Assembly (NCBI GenBank): GCA_030729045.1
Contig: JANQYF010000022.1
Span: forward strand, 1 to 64,000
DNA length: 64,000 nt
Source of the DNA: Ilumatobacteraceae bacterium
GTDB taxonomy: Bacteria; Actinomycetota; Acidimicrobiia; Acidimicrobiales; Ilumatobacteraceae
Reading direction: 5' to 3'
Below the pieces are notes generated by a model. That model saw only the letters and a program-made list of their open reading frames with translations, made no database searches and was not told where the DNA came from. Both the position numbers and the translations under genes were made by a program. Of this stretch, positions 51,562-60,202 are shown piece by piece. Numbering within the stretch: position 1 is the stretch's first letter; every line of letters begins with the position of its first letter.

Positions 51562-52789
51562 GACAACCATCGGCTCGCTCCTTCAATGGCTCGATAAGTG
51601 TCCAACACCGTTCCATGTTGTTGAGACAGCGGCGTCGAACCTTGAAGCGGCAGGGTTCACACGAACAACTCAATTGGGTAATGAGATACCTAGCCTTGGT
51701 TATCTAGCCGTTGACGGCTGCATTGTTGCCTGGAGGCTTGGCGCTCCAACGGGAGCACTACGAATCATTGGCGCGCACACCGACTCCCCGAACTTGCGGG
51801 TCTTGCCCCATGCAGATATTCACCAACTTGGTTGGTCGCAATTGGCAATAGAGATTTATGGCGGAGTACTTCTGAATTCTTGGCTCGACAGAGATCTCGG
51901 TATTGCGGGACGCGTCATTGATTCAAACGGTGTGACTCATTTGTTTTCGGCTCCGCAGGCTCTTGCTCGCATTCCGCAATTGGCGATTCACCTTGATAGG
52001 GAGATTGGAGACAAAGGTCTTCATCTCGACCGTCACCAACACATGACACCAGTATGGGGCTCAACAAAGCAGTCATTCACAGATTGGATACAACGAACTT
52101 CGGGCGTCGCAGACGTATCAGCTTTCGATGCTCATCTATTTGATATTTCCAGTGCCTCACTCTTAGGTGCAGATGAATCGCTCTTGGCGAGTGGCCGTTT
52201 AGACAACCAAGCATCCTGTTGGAGCGCAATTGAAGCGCTACGTAATGCTCCAGAATCCCAGCACACTTCGATACTCGTTCTCAATGACCATGAAGAAGTG
52301 GGCAGTAACAGCTCCACCGGGGCTGCGGGCCCGATGCTTGCAAACGTTGTTTCCCGCATCGCGACGCAACATGGTCTTAGTGAAGGCCAACAGTTTGATC
52401 GTCTTGCTTCTTCTTGGTGTCTCTCAGCCGACAACGCCCATGCCATTCATCCGAACTATGCAGAACGCCATGAACCACGACACGCACCGCTAATTAACCA
52501 TGGTCCTGCCGTCAAGGTGAATGGAAACCAAAGATATGCAACGTCTGCTCGCGGACTGGCACATATTCGTTCAATCGCAGAATCGAGTGGTGTTCCGATA
52601 CAAACTTTTGCATCACGAAACAACGTTCCATGCGGTTCAACTATTGGACCAATCACGGCTACACAATTGGGCATTGAAGCAATTGATATCGGTATTCCGC
52701 AATTGTCGATGCATTCGGCAAGAGAAATGTGTGGCGCCAGTGATCCGGTTTACATGGTTTCGTTAATGAGCGAATTCTTACAGCGCTAA
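51554..52789 (+). CDS. M18-family aminopeptidase
   Basis: 411 residues. Metal ligands: GAHTDSPNLRV, the SGRLDNQASCWS block (Asp), NDHEEVGSNSSTGA (Glu pair), and HAIHPNYAE. Ends with CGSTIGPITATQLGIEAIDIG and MHSAREM, holding the last His. Similar to DAP (aspartyl) aminopeptidases. The ATG 51554 overlaps the phosphatase stop (ATGCCTGA). Confidence 0.93.
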   Translation: MPETTIGSLLQWLDKCPTPFHVVETAASNLEAAGFTRTTQLGNEIPSLGYLAVDGCIVAWRLGAPTGALRIIGAHTDSPNLRVLPHADIHQLGWSQLAIEIYGGVLLNSWLDRDLGIAGRVIDSNGVTHLFSAPQALARIPQLAIHLDREIGDKGLHLDRHQHMTPVWGSTKQSFTDWIQRTSGVADVSAFDAHLFDISSASLLGADESLLASGRLDNQASCWSAIEALRNAPESQHTSILVLNDHEEVGSNSSTGAAGPMLANVVSRIATQHGLSEGQQFDRLASSWCLSADNAHAIHPNYAERHEPRHAPLINHGPAVKVNGNQRYATSARGLAHIRSIAESSGVPIQTFASRNNVPCGSTIGPITATQLGIEAIDIGIPQLSMHSAREMCGASDPVYMVSLMSEFLQR

Positions 52790-52792
52790 TTG

Positions 52793-53482
52793 TCAGTAAA
52801 TGTTTGGACTACCAGCTAAGCGCTGTGCCTCATCGAACAATCGTTGCAATTCGCTAGACAAGTTAGAGCTCAGATCTTTCAAAGCAGATCGCGGCAAGCG
52901 CTCTGTTCCGTTCATAACTGTCTGAATCGGTTTACCGATGACTACGACGCATTTCCGCGGGTAAATCATCTTCGAACCTTTTGGCATGACGCGCTCGGAA
53001 CCGCCGATTCCTACCGGAATAATTGGTACACCGGCTTTAACTGCAACATAGGTTGCGCCATCAAACAGTGGGTGAACAACGGGTCCACTCTGACGTGTTC
53101 CTTCTGGGAAAAGCACTAATGGTTCTCCCGCTTCTAGAACCGTAACGCATCGACGCAATGCTTCACGGTCTGCCGTGCCTCTACTAACGGGAAACGCCCC
53201 AAGAGCCGACACGATCCACCCGATTGGGCCGAATTTCCAAATCGTGTCCTTGCCCATGAATCGCATTCGACGACAAGTCACCGCTGCTGCCAGAGGCGTA
53301 TCAATGTTTGATCTGTGAATGGGTGCCAAAAGGAAAGCTCCGGACTTCGGAATGTTCTCTTTGCCAATGATTGTTGTGCGGGTGTACGACACACATACGA
53401 ACACAACTAGACCGCGCAGAAGTCTGTAGAAGAATCGACTGAGAAAACTTTGACCCGCCATGAATGTGTCAACTTCAGCCAT
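52793..53482 (-). CDS. plsC: 1-acyl-sn-glycerol-3-phosphate acyltransferase (PlsC family)
   Basis: 229 residues. HxxxxD motif in HRSNIDTP and FPEGTRQSGP block; one membrane helix at about residues 10-35. Makes phosphatidic acid from lysophosphatidate. ATG 53482 overlaps the cmk stop by eight bases (ATGGCTGA). The third gene of guaB1-cmk-plsC. Confidence 0.92.
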   Translation of the reverse strand: MAEVDTFMAGQSFLSRFFYRLLRGLVVFVCVSYTRTTIIGKENIPKSGAFLLAPIHRSNIDTPLAAAVTCRRMRFMGKDTIWKFGPIGWIVSALGAFPVSRGTADREALRRCVTVLEAGEPLVLFPEGTRQSGPVVHPLFDGATYVAVKAGVPIIPVGIGGSERVMPKGSKMIYPRKCVVVIGKPIQTVMNGTERLPRSALKDLSSNLSSELQRLFDEAQRLAGSPNIY

Positions 53483-54119
53483 GATCAACTCTTTCGAAAT
53501 GAGAAACAATCTCTGCAACGACTTCTTCAATGGTTCTGTTGCTGGAATCAACGATCACCGAGTCCTCAGACGGCCGCAATGGCGAGTCAAGCCTGGTGGA
53601 GTCAAGGTGGTCTCGTTCAGCAATGCTTGCCGCCACTGCCGTAATGTCCCCACCTGTTTGCCCAACGCGACGTTCGGCGCGTACTTCAGGTGAGGCAGTA
53701 AGAAACACTTTCAGAATCGCATCGGGAAAAACGACAGTTCCGATGTCGCGACCCTCCACGACTCCGCCCTTCTGGGCTTCAATCCACTTCCGTTGTTGTT
53801 CTCTCATGGCATCACGAACAGGAGTATGAGCAGCAATGATGCTGACAATTGCATTGATCTGGCCAGTACGAATTTCCGTAGACACGTCAACGCCATTCAA
53901 CTTGGCTGCGTCACGTTCAATGACAACCTTGACATCACGTGCAATCTTGCCGACGGCGTCCGCGTCATTGGGATCAGTTGCCGTATTTTGCACTTCTAAG
54001 GCCACACAGCGGTACATGGCTCCTGTATCGAGGTAACGAAGTCCAGTTGCTGTAGAAACCTGTCGGGCAACAGTCGATTTTCCTGCCCCAGCAGGACCAT
54101 CGATCGCAATGACGCGCAT
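53475..54119 (-). CDS. cmk: Cytidylate kinase
   Basis: 214 residues. P-loop GPAGAGKST (8-16), YLDTGAMYR (CMP-binding), GVVEGRDIGTVVFPDA, and RDHLDSTRLDSPL of the LID region. Phosphorylates CMP and dCMP. ATG 54119 is used; an upstream TTG (54128) is inside guaB1. Usually next to der in firmicutes and mycobacteria; here it is with guaB1. Confidence 0.95.
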   Translation of the reverse strand: MRVIAIDGPAGAGKSTVARQVSTATGLRYLDTGAMYRCVALEVQNTATDPNDADAVGKIARDVKVVIERDAAKLNGVDVSTEIRTGQINAIVSIIAAHTPVRDAMREQQRKWIEAQKGGVVEGRDIGTVVFPDAILKVFLTASPEVRAERRVGQTGGDITAVAASIAERDHLDSTRLDSPLRPSEDSVIVDSSNRTIEEVVAEIVSHFERVDHG

Positions 54120-54121
54120 GA

Positions 54122-55558
54122 TTACCAACTGGTGCCGAGAGGTCGACCTTCGTCGTATCCGGCTGCGCTTTGAACTCCGACAACGGCACGTTCGTGAAAC
54201 TCTTCAATGCTCGAGGCACCTGCATAGGTGCATGCTGAACGAAGTCCAGCAACTATCTGGTCGATGATGTCTTCAACACCGGGTCGCACTGGGTCGAGAT
54301 ACATACGCGAAGTGCTAATGCCCTCTTCGAATAGCTCCTTTTTCGCCCGTTCGATAGCAGTTTCTGCCCGCGTACGATTCTTTACAGCGCGATTAGAGGC
54401 CATGCCGAAACTCTCTTTGTACAGACGGCCTTCTGTGTCACGCAACGTGTCAGCTGCAGATTCATAGGTTCCTGCGAGCCACGATCCGAACATTACGTTG
54501 GCTGCACCTGCTGCCACTGCGAGAGCCACATCGCGTGGGAAACGTACTCCGCCGTCTGCCCACACATGCTTGCCCATCGAGCGAGCCATCTCTGCGCTTT
54601 CCAGAACTGCACTGAACTGTGGTCGACCAACTCCTGTCATCATTCGAGTAGTACACATAGCACCAGGTCCGACGCCAACCTTGATGATGTCTGCACCCGC
54701 GTTAAGTAGATCTCGTGTGCCCTCACGAGTCACTACGTTTCCAGCAACGATCGTTGTGGACGGCGCAACAGCGCGCACAGCTTCAATGGCTCGCAACATA
54801 CGGTCTTGATGGCCATGAGCTGTATCAATGACCAGAACATCTACTCCGAGTGCAACCAGTGCTTTTGCGCGCTTTGCTGGGTCTGCGTTGATACCAACCG
54901 CAACTGATGTTAAAAACTGACCGTTCGCGTTAGTTGCTGGCGCATAGATGGTGCTGCGTAGAGCACCCTTGCGTGTGATGGCCCCAACGAGAATTCCGTT
55001 CTTGTCGACTACAGGTGCAAATGACAAACGTTGGTCTATCAACTTGTCGTGAATATCAGCGACTGGCATCGAATCAGTAAAACAAACCATGTCAAGATTC
55101 ATGACATTTTTAAGTTGCGTGAAGCGATCGAAACCGACGGCGTCATACTCAGTGAAAACACCCACTGGTCGATTATCAGAATCGATAACTATGACTGCAC
55201 CATGCGAACGCTTATGAATCAGACTCAACGCCTCGCCCACGGTGTCTTCTGGAGCAAGCGTGATGGGGGTTTCGAAGATGGGGTGCCGCGACTTCACATG
55301 TTCGACAACCATCTCAATAATGTCGAGCGGAATGTCTTGTGGAAGAACGACAAGTCCTCCACGACGTGCAACTGTTTCGGCCATTCGACGGCCAGCGATG
55401 GCAGTCATGTTTGCGACAACAATGGGAACCTTGGTCCCCACCTGATCTGGGGTACTGAGGTTTACGTCGAAACGCGATGACACCGAGGATTTGCTCGGGA
55501 CCATAAACACATCGTTATAGGTCAAATCGTGGGCTGGGAGATCATGTAAGAACCGCAT
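54122..55558 (-). CDS. guaB1: GuaB1-type IMP dehydrogenase/GMP reductase-like protein
   Basis: 478 residues. IMPDH-like barrel with a CBS pair (residues about 90-210), the catalytic Cys loop GVGPGAMCTTR, and flap with GYDEGRPLG at the C-terminus. Sequence and length fit the actinobacterial GuaB1 family (Rv1843c), which has been shown to be a GMP reductase, not an IMP dehydrogenase. Salvages GMP to IMP. TAGTCT is 11 bases before the ATG. Confidence 0.93.
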   Translation of the reverse strand: MRFLHDLPAHDLTYNDVFMVPSKSSVSSRFDVNLSTPDQVGTKVPIVVANMTAIAGRRMAETVARRGGLVVLPQDIPLDIIEMVVEHVKSRHPIFETPITLAPEDTVGEALSLIHKRSHGAVIVIDSDNRPVGVFTEYDAVGFDRFTQLKNVMNLDMVCFTDSMPVADIHDKLIDQRLSFAPVVDKNGILVGAITRKGALRSTIYAPATNANGQFLTSVAVGINADPAKRAKALVALGVDVLVIDTAHGHQDRMLRAIEAVRAVAPSTTIVAGNVVTREGTRDLLNAGADIIKVGVGPGAMCTTRMMTGVGRPQFSAVLESAEMARSMGKHVWADGGVRFPRDVALAVAAGAANVMFGSWLAGTYESAADTLRDTEGRLYKESFGMASNRAVKNRTRAETAIERAKKELFEEGISTSRMYLDPVRPGVEDIIDQIVAGLRSACTYAGASSIEEFHERAVVGVQSAAGYDEGRPLGTSW

Positions 55559-55573
55559 AGGGCATGACGAGAC

Positions 55574-55579
55574 TACCGT
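55574..55579 (+). promoter_or_regulatory. Putative leaderless -10 box of the alpha/beta hydrolase
   Basis: TACCGT lies 6 bases before ATG 55586. Confidence 0.55.
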
Positions 55580-55585
55580 GTAGGC

Positions 55586-56281
55586 ATGGCATCTACCGAG
55601 AACGTTCCCGTCGTCCTAGTTCATGGTTGGGGCGGTAGTTTCCGCGAAACATGGCAAAAGCCTGGAATTGACGCTCTTCTGACAGATGTGGGGCGTAATC
55701 CTGTCGGACTTGATCTCTTAGGGCACGGAGAACAAGACAAGCCACATGACCCTGCGGCCTATGTCGAACTTCCGACGTGGCTCCTTGAACACTTGCCGGA
55801 TGAACCTGTGGTTGACGCTGTCGGATTCTCTCTCGGCGCCCTCACTATCTTGCGGGCCTTGATCGCTGCACCGCATCGTTTTGGCAAAGTCGTGCTGTCT
55901 GGAATTGGTGATGGGGTCTTCACTAAGTCCCCTCCTGATGGCAATAAGCGTATTGTCGATGCTCTCGAAGGTCGCGCTCCCGAAGACGACACCTTTGCTC
56001 GCATGTTCGCCCATTATGGAAACTCGCCAGGCAACGACCTTCTCGCACTCACTGCAATCATGAAGCGCCCTCCATCAGAACCAGTCACTGAGGAAGAGTT
56101 ATCGAAGATCACTAATGAAATACTCATCGTGATTGGTGATGCTGACTTTGCTGCACCAGCCACACGCCTCGCATCGTCATTTCCTAATTCCAAAATCACC
56201 GTTCTACGCAACACAGATCACTTCGCCACCCCAGAGTCTTTTTCTTTCATCGATGCAATCTTGGATTTTCTCGCTGCATGA
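55586..56281 (+). CDS. Alpha/beta hydrolase
   Basis: 231 residues. VPVVLVHGWGGSF (oxyanion), GFSLGALTIL (nucleophile), VIGDADFAAPA (Asp) and NTDHFATPE (His). The lid domain is short. Substrate unknown. The stop overlaps the tsaC start by four bases. Confidence 0.9.
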   Translation: MASTENVPVVLVHGWGGSFRETWQKPGIDALLTDVGRNPVGLDLLGHGEQDKPHDPAAYVELPTWLLEHLPDEPVVDAVGFSLGALTILRALIAAPHRFGKVVLSGIGDGVFTKSPPDGNKRIVDALEGRAPEDDTFARMFAHYGNSPGNDLLALTAIMKRPPSEPVTEEELSKITNEILIVIGDADFAAPATRLASSFPNSKITVLRNTDHFATPESFSFIDAILDFLAA

Positions 56282-57201
56282 ACGATTCCCCACGAATCAC
56301 GCAGGACATAGCCACGGCATGTGATGTCTTACTACGTGGAGGCCTCGTCGGCATTCCTACAGAGACTGTGTACGGACTAGCAGCAGTTGCACTGAATGAA
56401 GCAGCAGTGGGCCGAGTCTTCGAGGCAAAGGCACGACCACGATCTCATCCGCTAATCATTCATTTGTCACCAAGCGACGACGTCAATCGGTGGGGAGAGT
56501 TAAACGAAACTGCACAACTTCTTGCGTCCGCCGTATGGCCGGGACCACTCACTCTCCTTGTACCGCGGACTCGCCTTGTTCCCGACTGGGTCACTGGTGG
56601 TCGCAACACCGTTGCGTTGCGCATCCCAGCACATGACATGACAATCGCCCTGCTTGATGCGCTTGGTGACGCTGTTGTTGCACCATCTGCCAATCGCTTC
56701 GGTCAAGTCAGTCCGACTAGCGCTACACATGTCATTAACGACTTAGGTGATTCAGTTGATCTAGTGCTCGACGGAGGACAATGTGCAATAGGCATCGAAT
56801 CAACCATTGTCGAGTGCACAAGTTCTTCGGTTCAAATTCTTAGGCCAGGCAAGATAACTGCAATTGAAATAGCGAACATCACGGGCTTAACCATTTCAGC
56901 ATTGGACGGACCGTCTCGCGCGCCCGGAATGATGCTCGCCCACTACGCACCAAATGCAAAAGTCGAATTGTGCAACTCTTTTGCAGAAGCAGAAGAACGT
57001 CGTAATCAACACACAACAGACGGTGTGCCTGTACAGATTCTGCATCACGAAGACATGGTGACCTATGCGCTGAGTTTGTATGACGATCTTCGCGCAGCAG
57101 ACTTGAGTGATATTCATGTAGTGGTGGCCGTGTTGCCACCTGATGAGGGGCTAGGAATTGCAATCCGTGATCGCTTAGTAAAGGCTGCAGCGTCGAACTA
57201 A
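56278..57201 (+). CDS. tsaC: Threonylcarbamoyl-AMP synthase
   Basis: 307 residues. Sua5/YciO/YrdC fold: GGLVGIPTETVYGLAA, KARPRSHPLIIH, SANRFGQVSPTSATHV. A C-terminal extension of about 100 residues makes it the Sua5 type rather than short TsaC. It makes threonylcarbamoyl-AMP for t6A37 of tRNAs. Its start overlaps the hydrolase gene stop. Confidence 0.93.
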   Translation: MNDSPRITQDIATACDVLLRGGLVGIPTETVYGLAAVALNEAAVGRVFEAKARPRSHPLIIHLSPSDDVNRWGELNETAQLLASAVWPGPLTLLVPRTRLVPDWVTGGRNTVALRIPAHDMTIALLDALGDAVVAPSANRFGQVSPTSATHVINDLGDSVDLVLDGGQCAIGIESTIVECTSSSVQILRPGKITAIEIANITGLTISALDGPSRAPGMMLAHYAPNAKVELCNSFAEAEERRNQHTTDGVPVQILHHEDMVTYALSLYDDLRAADLSDIHVVVAVLPPDEGLGIAIRDRLVKAAASN

Positions 57202-57725
57202 TTCGGCCATTCAATAGCGTTAAGGTTGGCAACCAAATAATCGCGAACTTCTTCGACCGAAATGCCGTCTGAAGATTCTGCAGTGCCCACAAGAAGTGAG
57301 ACCGTAGTTGCACCTGCTTCTGGCACTAAGTAGCACCGACACCACCCATTAAGAGCTCCTGCCACTTCTGCGTCGTGAAGAGAAAATTCCAGTTGATACG
57401 GGGGTTCGTCATGTGAGATAGCCCCGCTGATTCCAGCAACAATTAATAGGGCTTCAAAACACTCAGTCGGAAGAGCATCAACAGTGAAGCTTGAAACATC
57501 TCGTTCTCGCCTCACCAAGACAGGCGGAACCGCTTTCGGACTTACTGGAGCTCCAACAAGTTCCAATGCTGACTGCAAAGCTTCATTGAGTTCCTGCATT
57601 GCCGAATCAGTTCCCCCAACATCGGGGTGAACCATGCGAGCTCTTTTTTTCCAAGCTTGTCGTATTTCATCAGCTGAGGCTTCGCGCTCTATGCACAACA
57701 CCAAGAAGGGATCCTGAGATGTCAC
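57198..57725 (-). CDS. J-domain protein of unknown partner
   Basis: 175 residues. N-terminal J domain with HPD at 33-35 (WKKRARMVHPDVGG), then about 115 residues without DnaJ's Gly/Phe or zinc-finger regions. Probably stimulates an Hsp70, target unknown. GTG start with AAAGGA upstream. Convergent with tsaC sharing CTAA. Confidence 0.8.
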   Translation of the reverse strand: MTSQDPFLVLCIEREASADEIRQAWKKRARMVHPDVGGTDSAMQELNEALQSALELVGAPVSPKAVPPVLVRRERDVSSFTVDALPTECFEALLIVAGISGAISHDEPPYQLEFSLHDAEVAGALNGWCRCYLVPEAGATTVSLLVGTAESSDGISVEEVRDYLVANLNAIEWPN

Positions 57726-57733
57726 GAAGTCCT

Positions 57734-58540
57734 TTAACGGCCAATGAAGTTTGGAGGGCGCTTTTCTATGAAGGCTGCAACGCCTTCCTTGAAATCTTTC
57801 GTACGGAAGAGCGGTAGCAGTTGAAGAAACACGTGATGCACATTCTGCTCAAAAGTCTCAGTTTCTGCTGCTCGCATCATTCTCTTAATCGCTCGAACCG
57901 CTAACGGAGCGTTTGATGCAATCTCCCCCGCCATATCCATAACGTGATCCATCAATTGATCAGCAGGAACAACTTTGTTCACCAGACCCATTTCAAAACA
58001 TTCTTCAGCCATCAAAGTGCGACCCGTGAACGCAATCTCAGCAGCTCGTGCGTAGCCAACCATTCGTGGCAACAACCAAGTGCCACCACTCTCTGGAAGA
58101 ATTCCACGCTTAGCAAAGCCTGGCGCCATTTTTGCAGTGTCAGCAGCAATACGAATATCGCAACCAAGCGCAATGTCTAGCCCGTACCCAGCCGCCCCGC
58201 CATTAAGCGCACAGATCACGGGAGTGTCGATGCCGTGAAGAACAATTGGTGGTGCCTCACGAAGGTCAAATTCAGCCATGTTCGCACCGGTGTCGTCTAG
58301 CACTCCTAGCGATTCGGTCTTTCCTGCTTGCGATCCGAGATCAAGCCCAGCGCAAAACGCACGACCTGCGCCAGTCAACACGATGCAACGCACCTCTGGG
58401 TTGCGATCAGCCTCAAGGAGTTTCTTCGACAGCAAATCAAGCATGACACCAGAAATGGTGTTCATTCGTCCCGGCGCATTCAAAGTAATCGTTGCGATTC
58501 GGTTGGAAACTTCTAGTAGGACTTCATCTTCTTTGGTCAT
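57734..58540 (-). CDS. Enoyl-CoA hydratase/isomerase (crotonase family)
   Basis: 268 residues. LNAPGRMNTISG, the oxyanion stretch RAFCAGLDLG, ALNGGAAGYGLDIALGCDIRIA, and PESGGTWLLPRMVG. TATCTT on the minus strand lies 7 bases before ATG 58540. The downstream J-domain gene begins 8 bases after its stop. A second member of the family is at 20.1 kb. Confidence 0.92.
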   Translation of the reverse strand: MTKEDEVLLEVSNRIATITLNAPGRMNTISGVMLDLLSKKLLEADRNPEVRCIVLTGAGRAFCAGLDLGSQAGKTESLGVLDDTGANMAEFDLREAPPIVLHGIDTPVICALNGGAAGYGLDIALGCDIRIAADTAKMAPGFAKRGILPESGGTWLLPRMVGYARAAEIAFTGRTLMAEECFEMGLVNKVVPADQLMDHVMDMAGEIASNAPLAVRAIKRMMRAAETETFEQNVHHVFLQLLPLFRTKDFKEGVAAFIEKRPPNFIGR

Positions 58541-58547
58541 ACCAACA

Positions 58548-58553
58548 AAGATA
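58548..58553 (-). promoter_or_regulatory. Putative leaderless -10 box of enoyl-CoA hydratase
   Basis: TATCTT on the minus strand, 7 bases before ATG 58540. Confidence 0.4.
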
Positions 58554-58559
58554 ACAACT

Positions 58560-59246
58560 ATGGAAACTCAGAAATCAGTTGGGTCGCCAGACTCAACTAG
58601 CGTCCCTCAACCAACTCTTGACGGCTCGATTGGAGATGGATGCAGAGTGCTCCTTATTCGTCACGGAAGGTCTGCAGACACTGTCCCAGGGTCGCCGGAA
58701 AGCACCGACCCTCCACTGCATGAACTTGGCAAGAAACAAGCAATTGCGGTTGGGAATCGATTATCTCAGGCACGCATCGACGCTGTGTATTCAAGTCACC
58801 TGCTACGAGCACTGCATACAGCAGAAGCAATTGCTTCGCATCATAAACTTGATGTCGGCGTATTTGAGGACCTAGAAGAGGTGCGCCTTGGCGATTGGGG
58901 TAACGGTGAATTTCGTAGACGTGCAGCCACAGCTGATCCCGAGTATGTCAAATGGGCCGCCATTGGTCGGTGGGACGGAATACCGAATGCTGAAGGCGAT
59001 CAGAACTTTCGCTCGCGTGTATCAACTCGCATCAACGCACTGGCTGCACAACATGAAGGCGGATGCATTGCAGTTGTATGTCACGGCGGTGTGATCAATG
59101 CGTATTTGGCAGAAATGTTGGGAACGCAACGATCACTATGGATGATGGTTGAAAATACAAGCATTACAACTGTGAAACTGAGTGAAACGCCGAGTGTGCT
59201 GACTCTGAATGATTGCAGTCATCTATACGATCTCCTGCTTCAGTAG
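58560..59246 (+). CDS. Histidine phosphatase-family protein (phosphoglycerate mutase-like)
   Basis: 228 residues. RHG in VLLIRHGRSADT, SSHLLRALHTA, and VVCHGGVINAYLAE with the second catalytic His; a flexible N-terminus precedes. ATG 58560 is divergent to the hydratase. It resembles the 50.9 kb phosphatase but has a longer N-terminus. Substrate unknown; ends 1 base before the heme A synthase stop. Confidence 0.88.
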   Translation: METQKSVGSPDSTSVPQPTLDGSIGDGCRVLLIRHGRSADTVPGSPESTDPPLHELGKKQAIAVGNRLSQARIDAVYSSHLLRALHTAEAIASHHKLDVGVFEDLEEVRLGDWGNGEFRRRAATADPEYVKWAAIGRWDGIPNAEGDQNFRSRVSTRINALAAQHEGGCIAVVCHGGVINAYLAEMLGTQRSLWMMVENTSITTVKLSETPSVLTLNDCSHLYDLLLQ

Positions 59247-59247
59247 G

Positions 59248-60126
59248 TCAAAGATTCTGTAACTCGCGTGATGGAGATAACGCTAAGTTGCACACTGCGA
59301 ACCACAAGGCAGTGGCGCCAACGATATGAACCGCCACTAACGCGACAGGTACTCCATTGAAGTATTGGAGATAGCCGATAGCGCCCTGAAAAACAGCCGT
59401 AATCAACAATGCTTGAATTGCATCACGCGTACTCGAGTCGCCGTTCAGTTGTTTGGCGCGAATTGCAAGAAAGATGATGAGCGCAATTGTGATGATGACG
59501 CTCACGCTATGAACGCGAGCAACGCTGGTCAAGGCAAAACCAAATCGGACTGCATCCTCGTCTCCTGCGTGTGGGCCTGTTGCCGTCACCACGGTCCCCG
59601 TCACTAAAGCCAATGCGCAACTGACAACAACTAACCGGATAGCAACGATTATGCGAACAGGGCCTGTTCGAAAATAAGTCGCAGGCTGATCTCCTGAGCG
59701 GCGATACAAGACAAAAGCATTAGCTACCAGAACAAGCGATACTAGGAAGTGGGCCATGTTCGCGTACGGGTTCAAGCCGGTGAGCACCACAATGCCTCCG
59801 ATGATGATCTGGGCCAGAACTCCAATCACCAAGCCCCATGCAAGGCGTACCAGCTCTTTTCTCAGAGGTCTACGAAAGTGAGCTAGTAACACCGCTGCAA
59901 TCACGCTCAGTGATACAAAACCTGTGAACAACCGATTTGCTTGCTCGATCAACGTGTGGCCAGTAGATACGTCGACAAATTTTGCCTCGTTGCATCGTGG
60001 CCAGTCAGCACAGCCAAGACCTGAACCTGTCAATCGGACCATTGCGCCGGAGAAGATAATGACAGACAAGGAACCCAAAGCAGTTCCTGCCACAGTTCGA
60101 AAAGCCTTCTGGGAAACCGTAATCAC
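59248..60126 (-). CDS. ctaA: Heme A synthase (CtaA/COX15 family)
   Basis: 292 residues, about eight membrane helices. MVRLTGSGLGCADWPRCNEAKFV is the N-terminal CtaA block. The helix that normally carries ExxHR reads IEQANRL, with Asn for the heme-ligand His; actinobacterial CtaA proteins, as I recall, share this. Further His residues remain (MAHFLVSL, RVHSVSV, VHIVGA). Converts heme O to heme A. GTG 60126 is placed by TACAGT at 7 bases. Confidence 0.9.
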   Translation of the reverse strand: MITVSQKAFRTVAGTALGSLSVIIFSGAMVRLTGSGLGCADWPRCNEAKFVDVSTGHTLIEQANRLFTGFVSLSVIAAVLLAHFRRPLRKELVRLAWGLVIGVLAQIIIGGIVVLTGLNPYANMAHFLVSLVLVANAFVLYRRSGDQPATYFRTGPVRIIVAIRLVVVSCALALVTGTVVTATGPHAGDEDAVRFGFALTSVARVHSVSVIITIALIIFLAIRAKQLNGDSSTRDAIQALLITAVFQGAIGYLQYFNGVPVALVAVHIVGATALWFAVCNLALSPSRELQNL

Positions 60127-60133
60127 GGAACAC

Positions 60134-60195
60134 ACTGTACGACAGCAACGGCTTCGGTTTCCGTCTGGCATTGGCAGCTAAATAGTGGCTACGGT
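60134..60195. promoter_or_regulatory. Divergent leaderless promoters, ctaA and the 370-residue gene
   Basis: Minus: TACAGT (60139-60134), 7 bases before GTG 60126. Plus: TACGGT (60190-60195), 7 bases before ATG 60203. The second supports the ATG 60203 start over the GTG at 60185, which is upstream of the predicted transcript start. Confidence 0.5.
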
Positions 60196-60202
60196 CACAG
60201 TC

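Noticed and set aside
58278-58559. N-terminal extension of the histidine phosphatase
   Set aside because: It would run inside the divergent hydratase gene; the ATG at 58560 leaves a normal phosphatase start.
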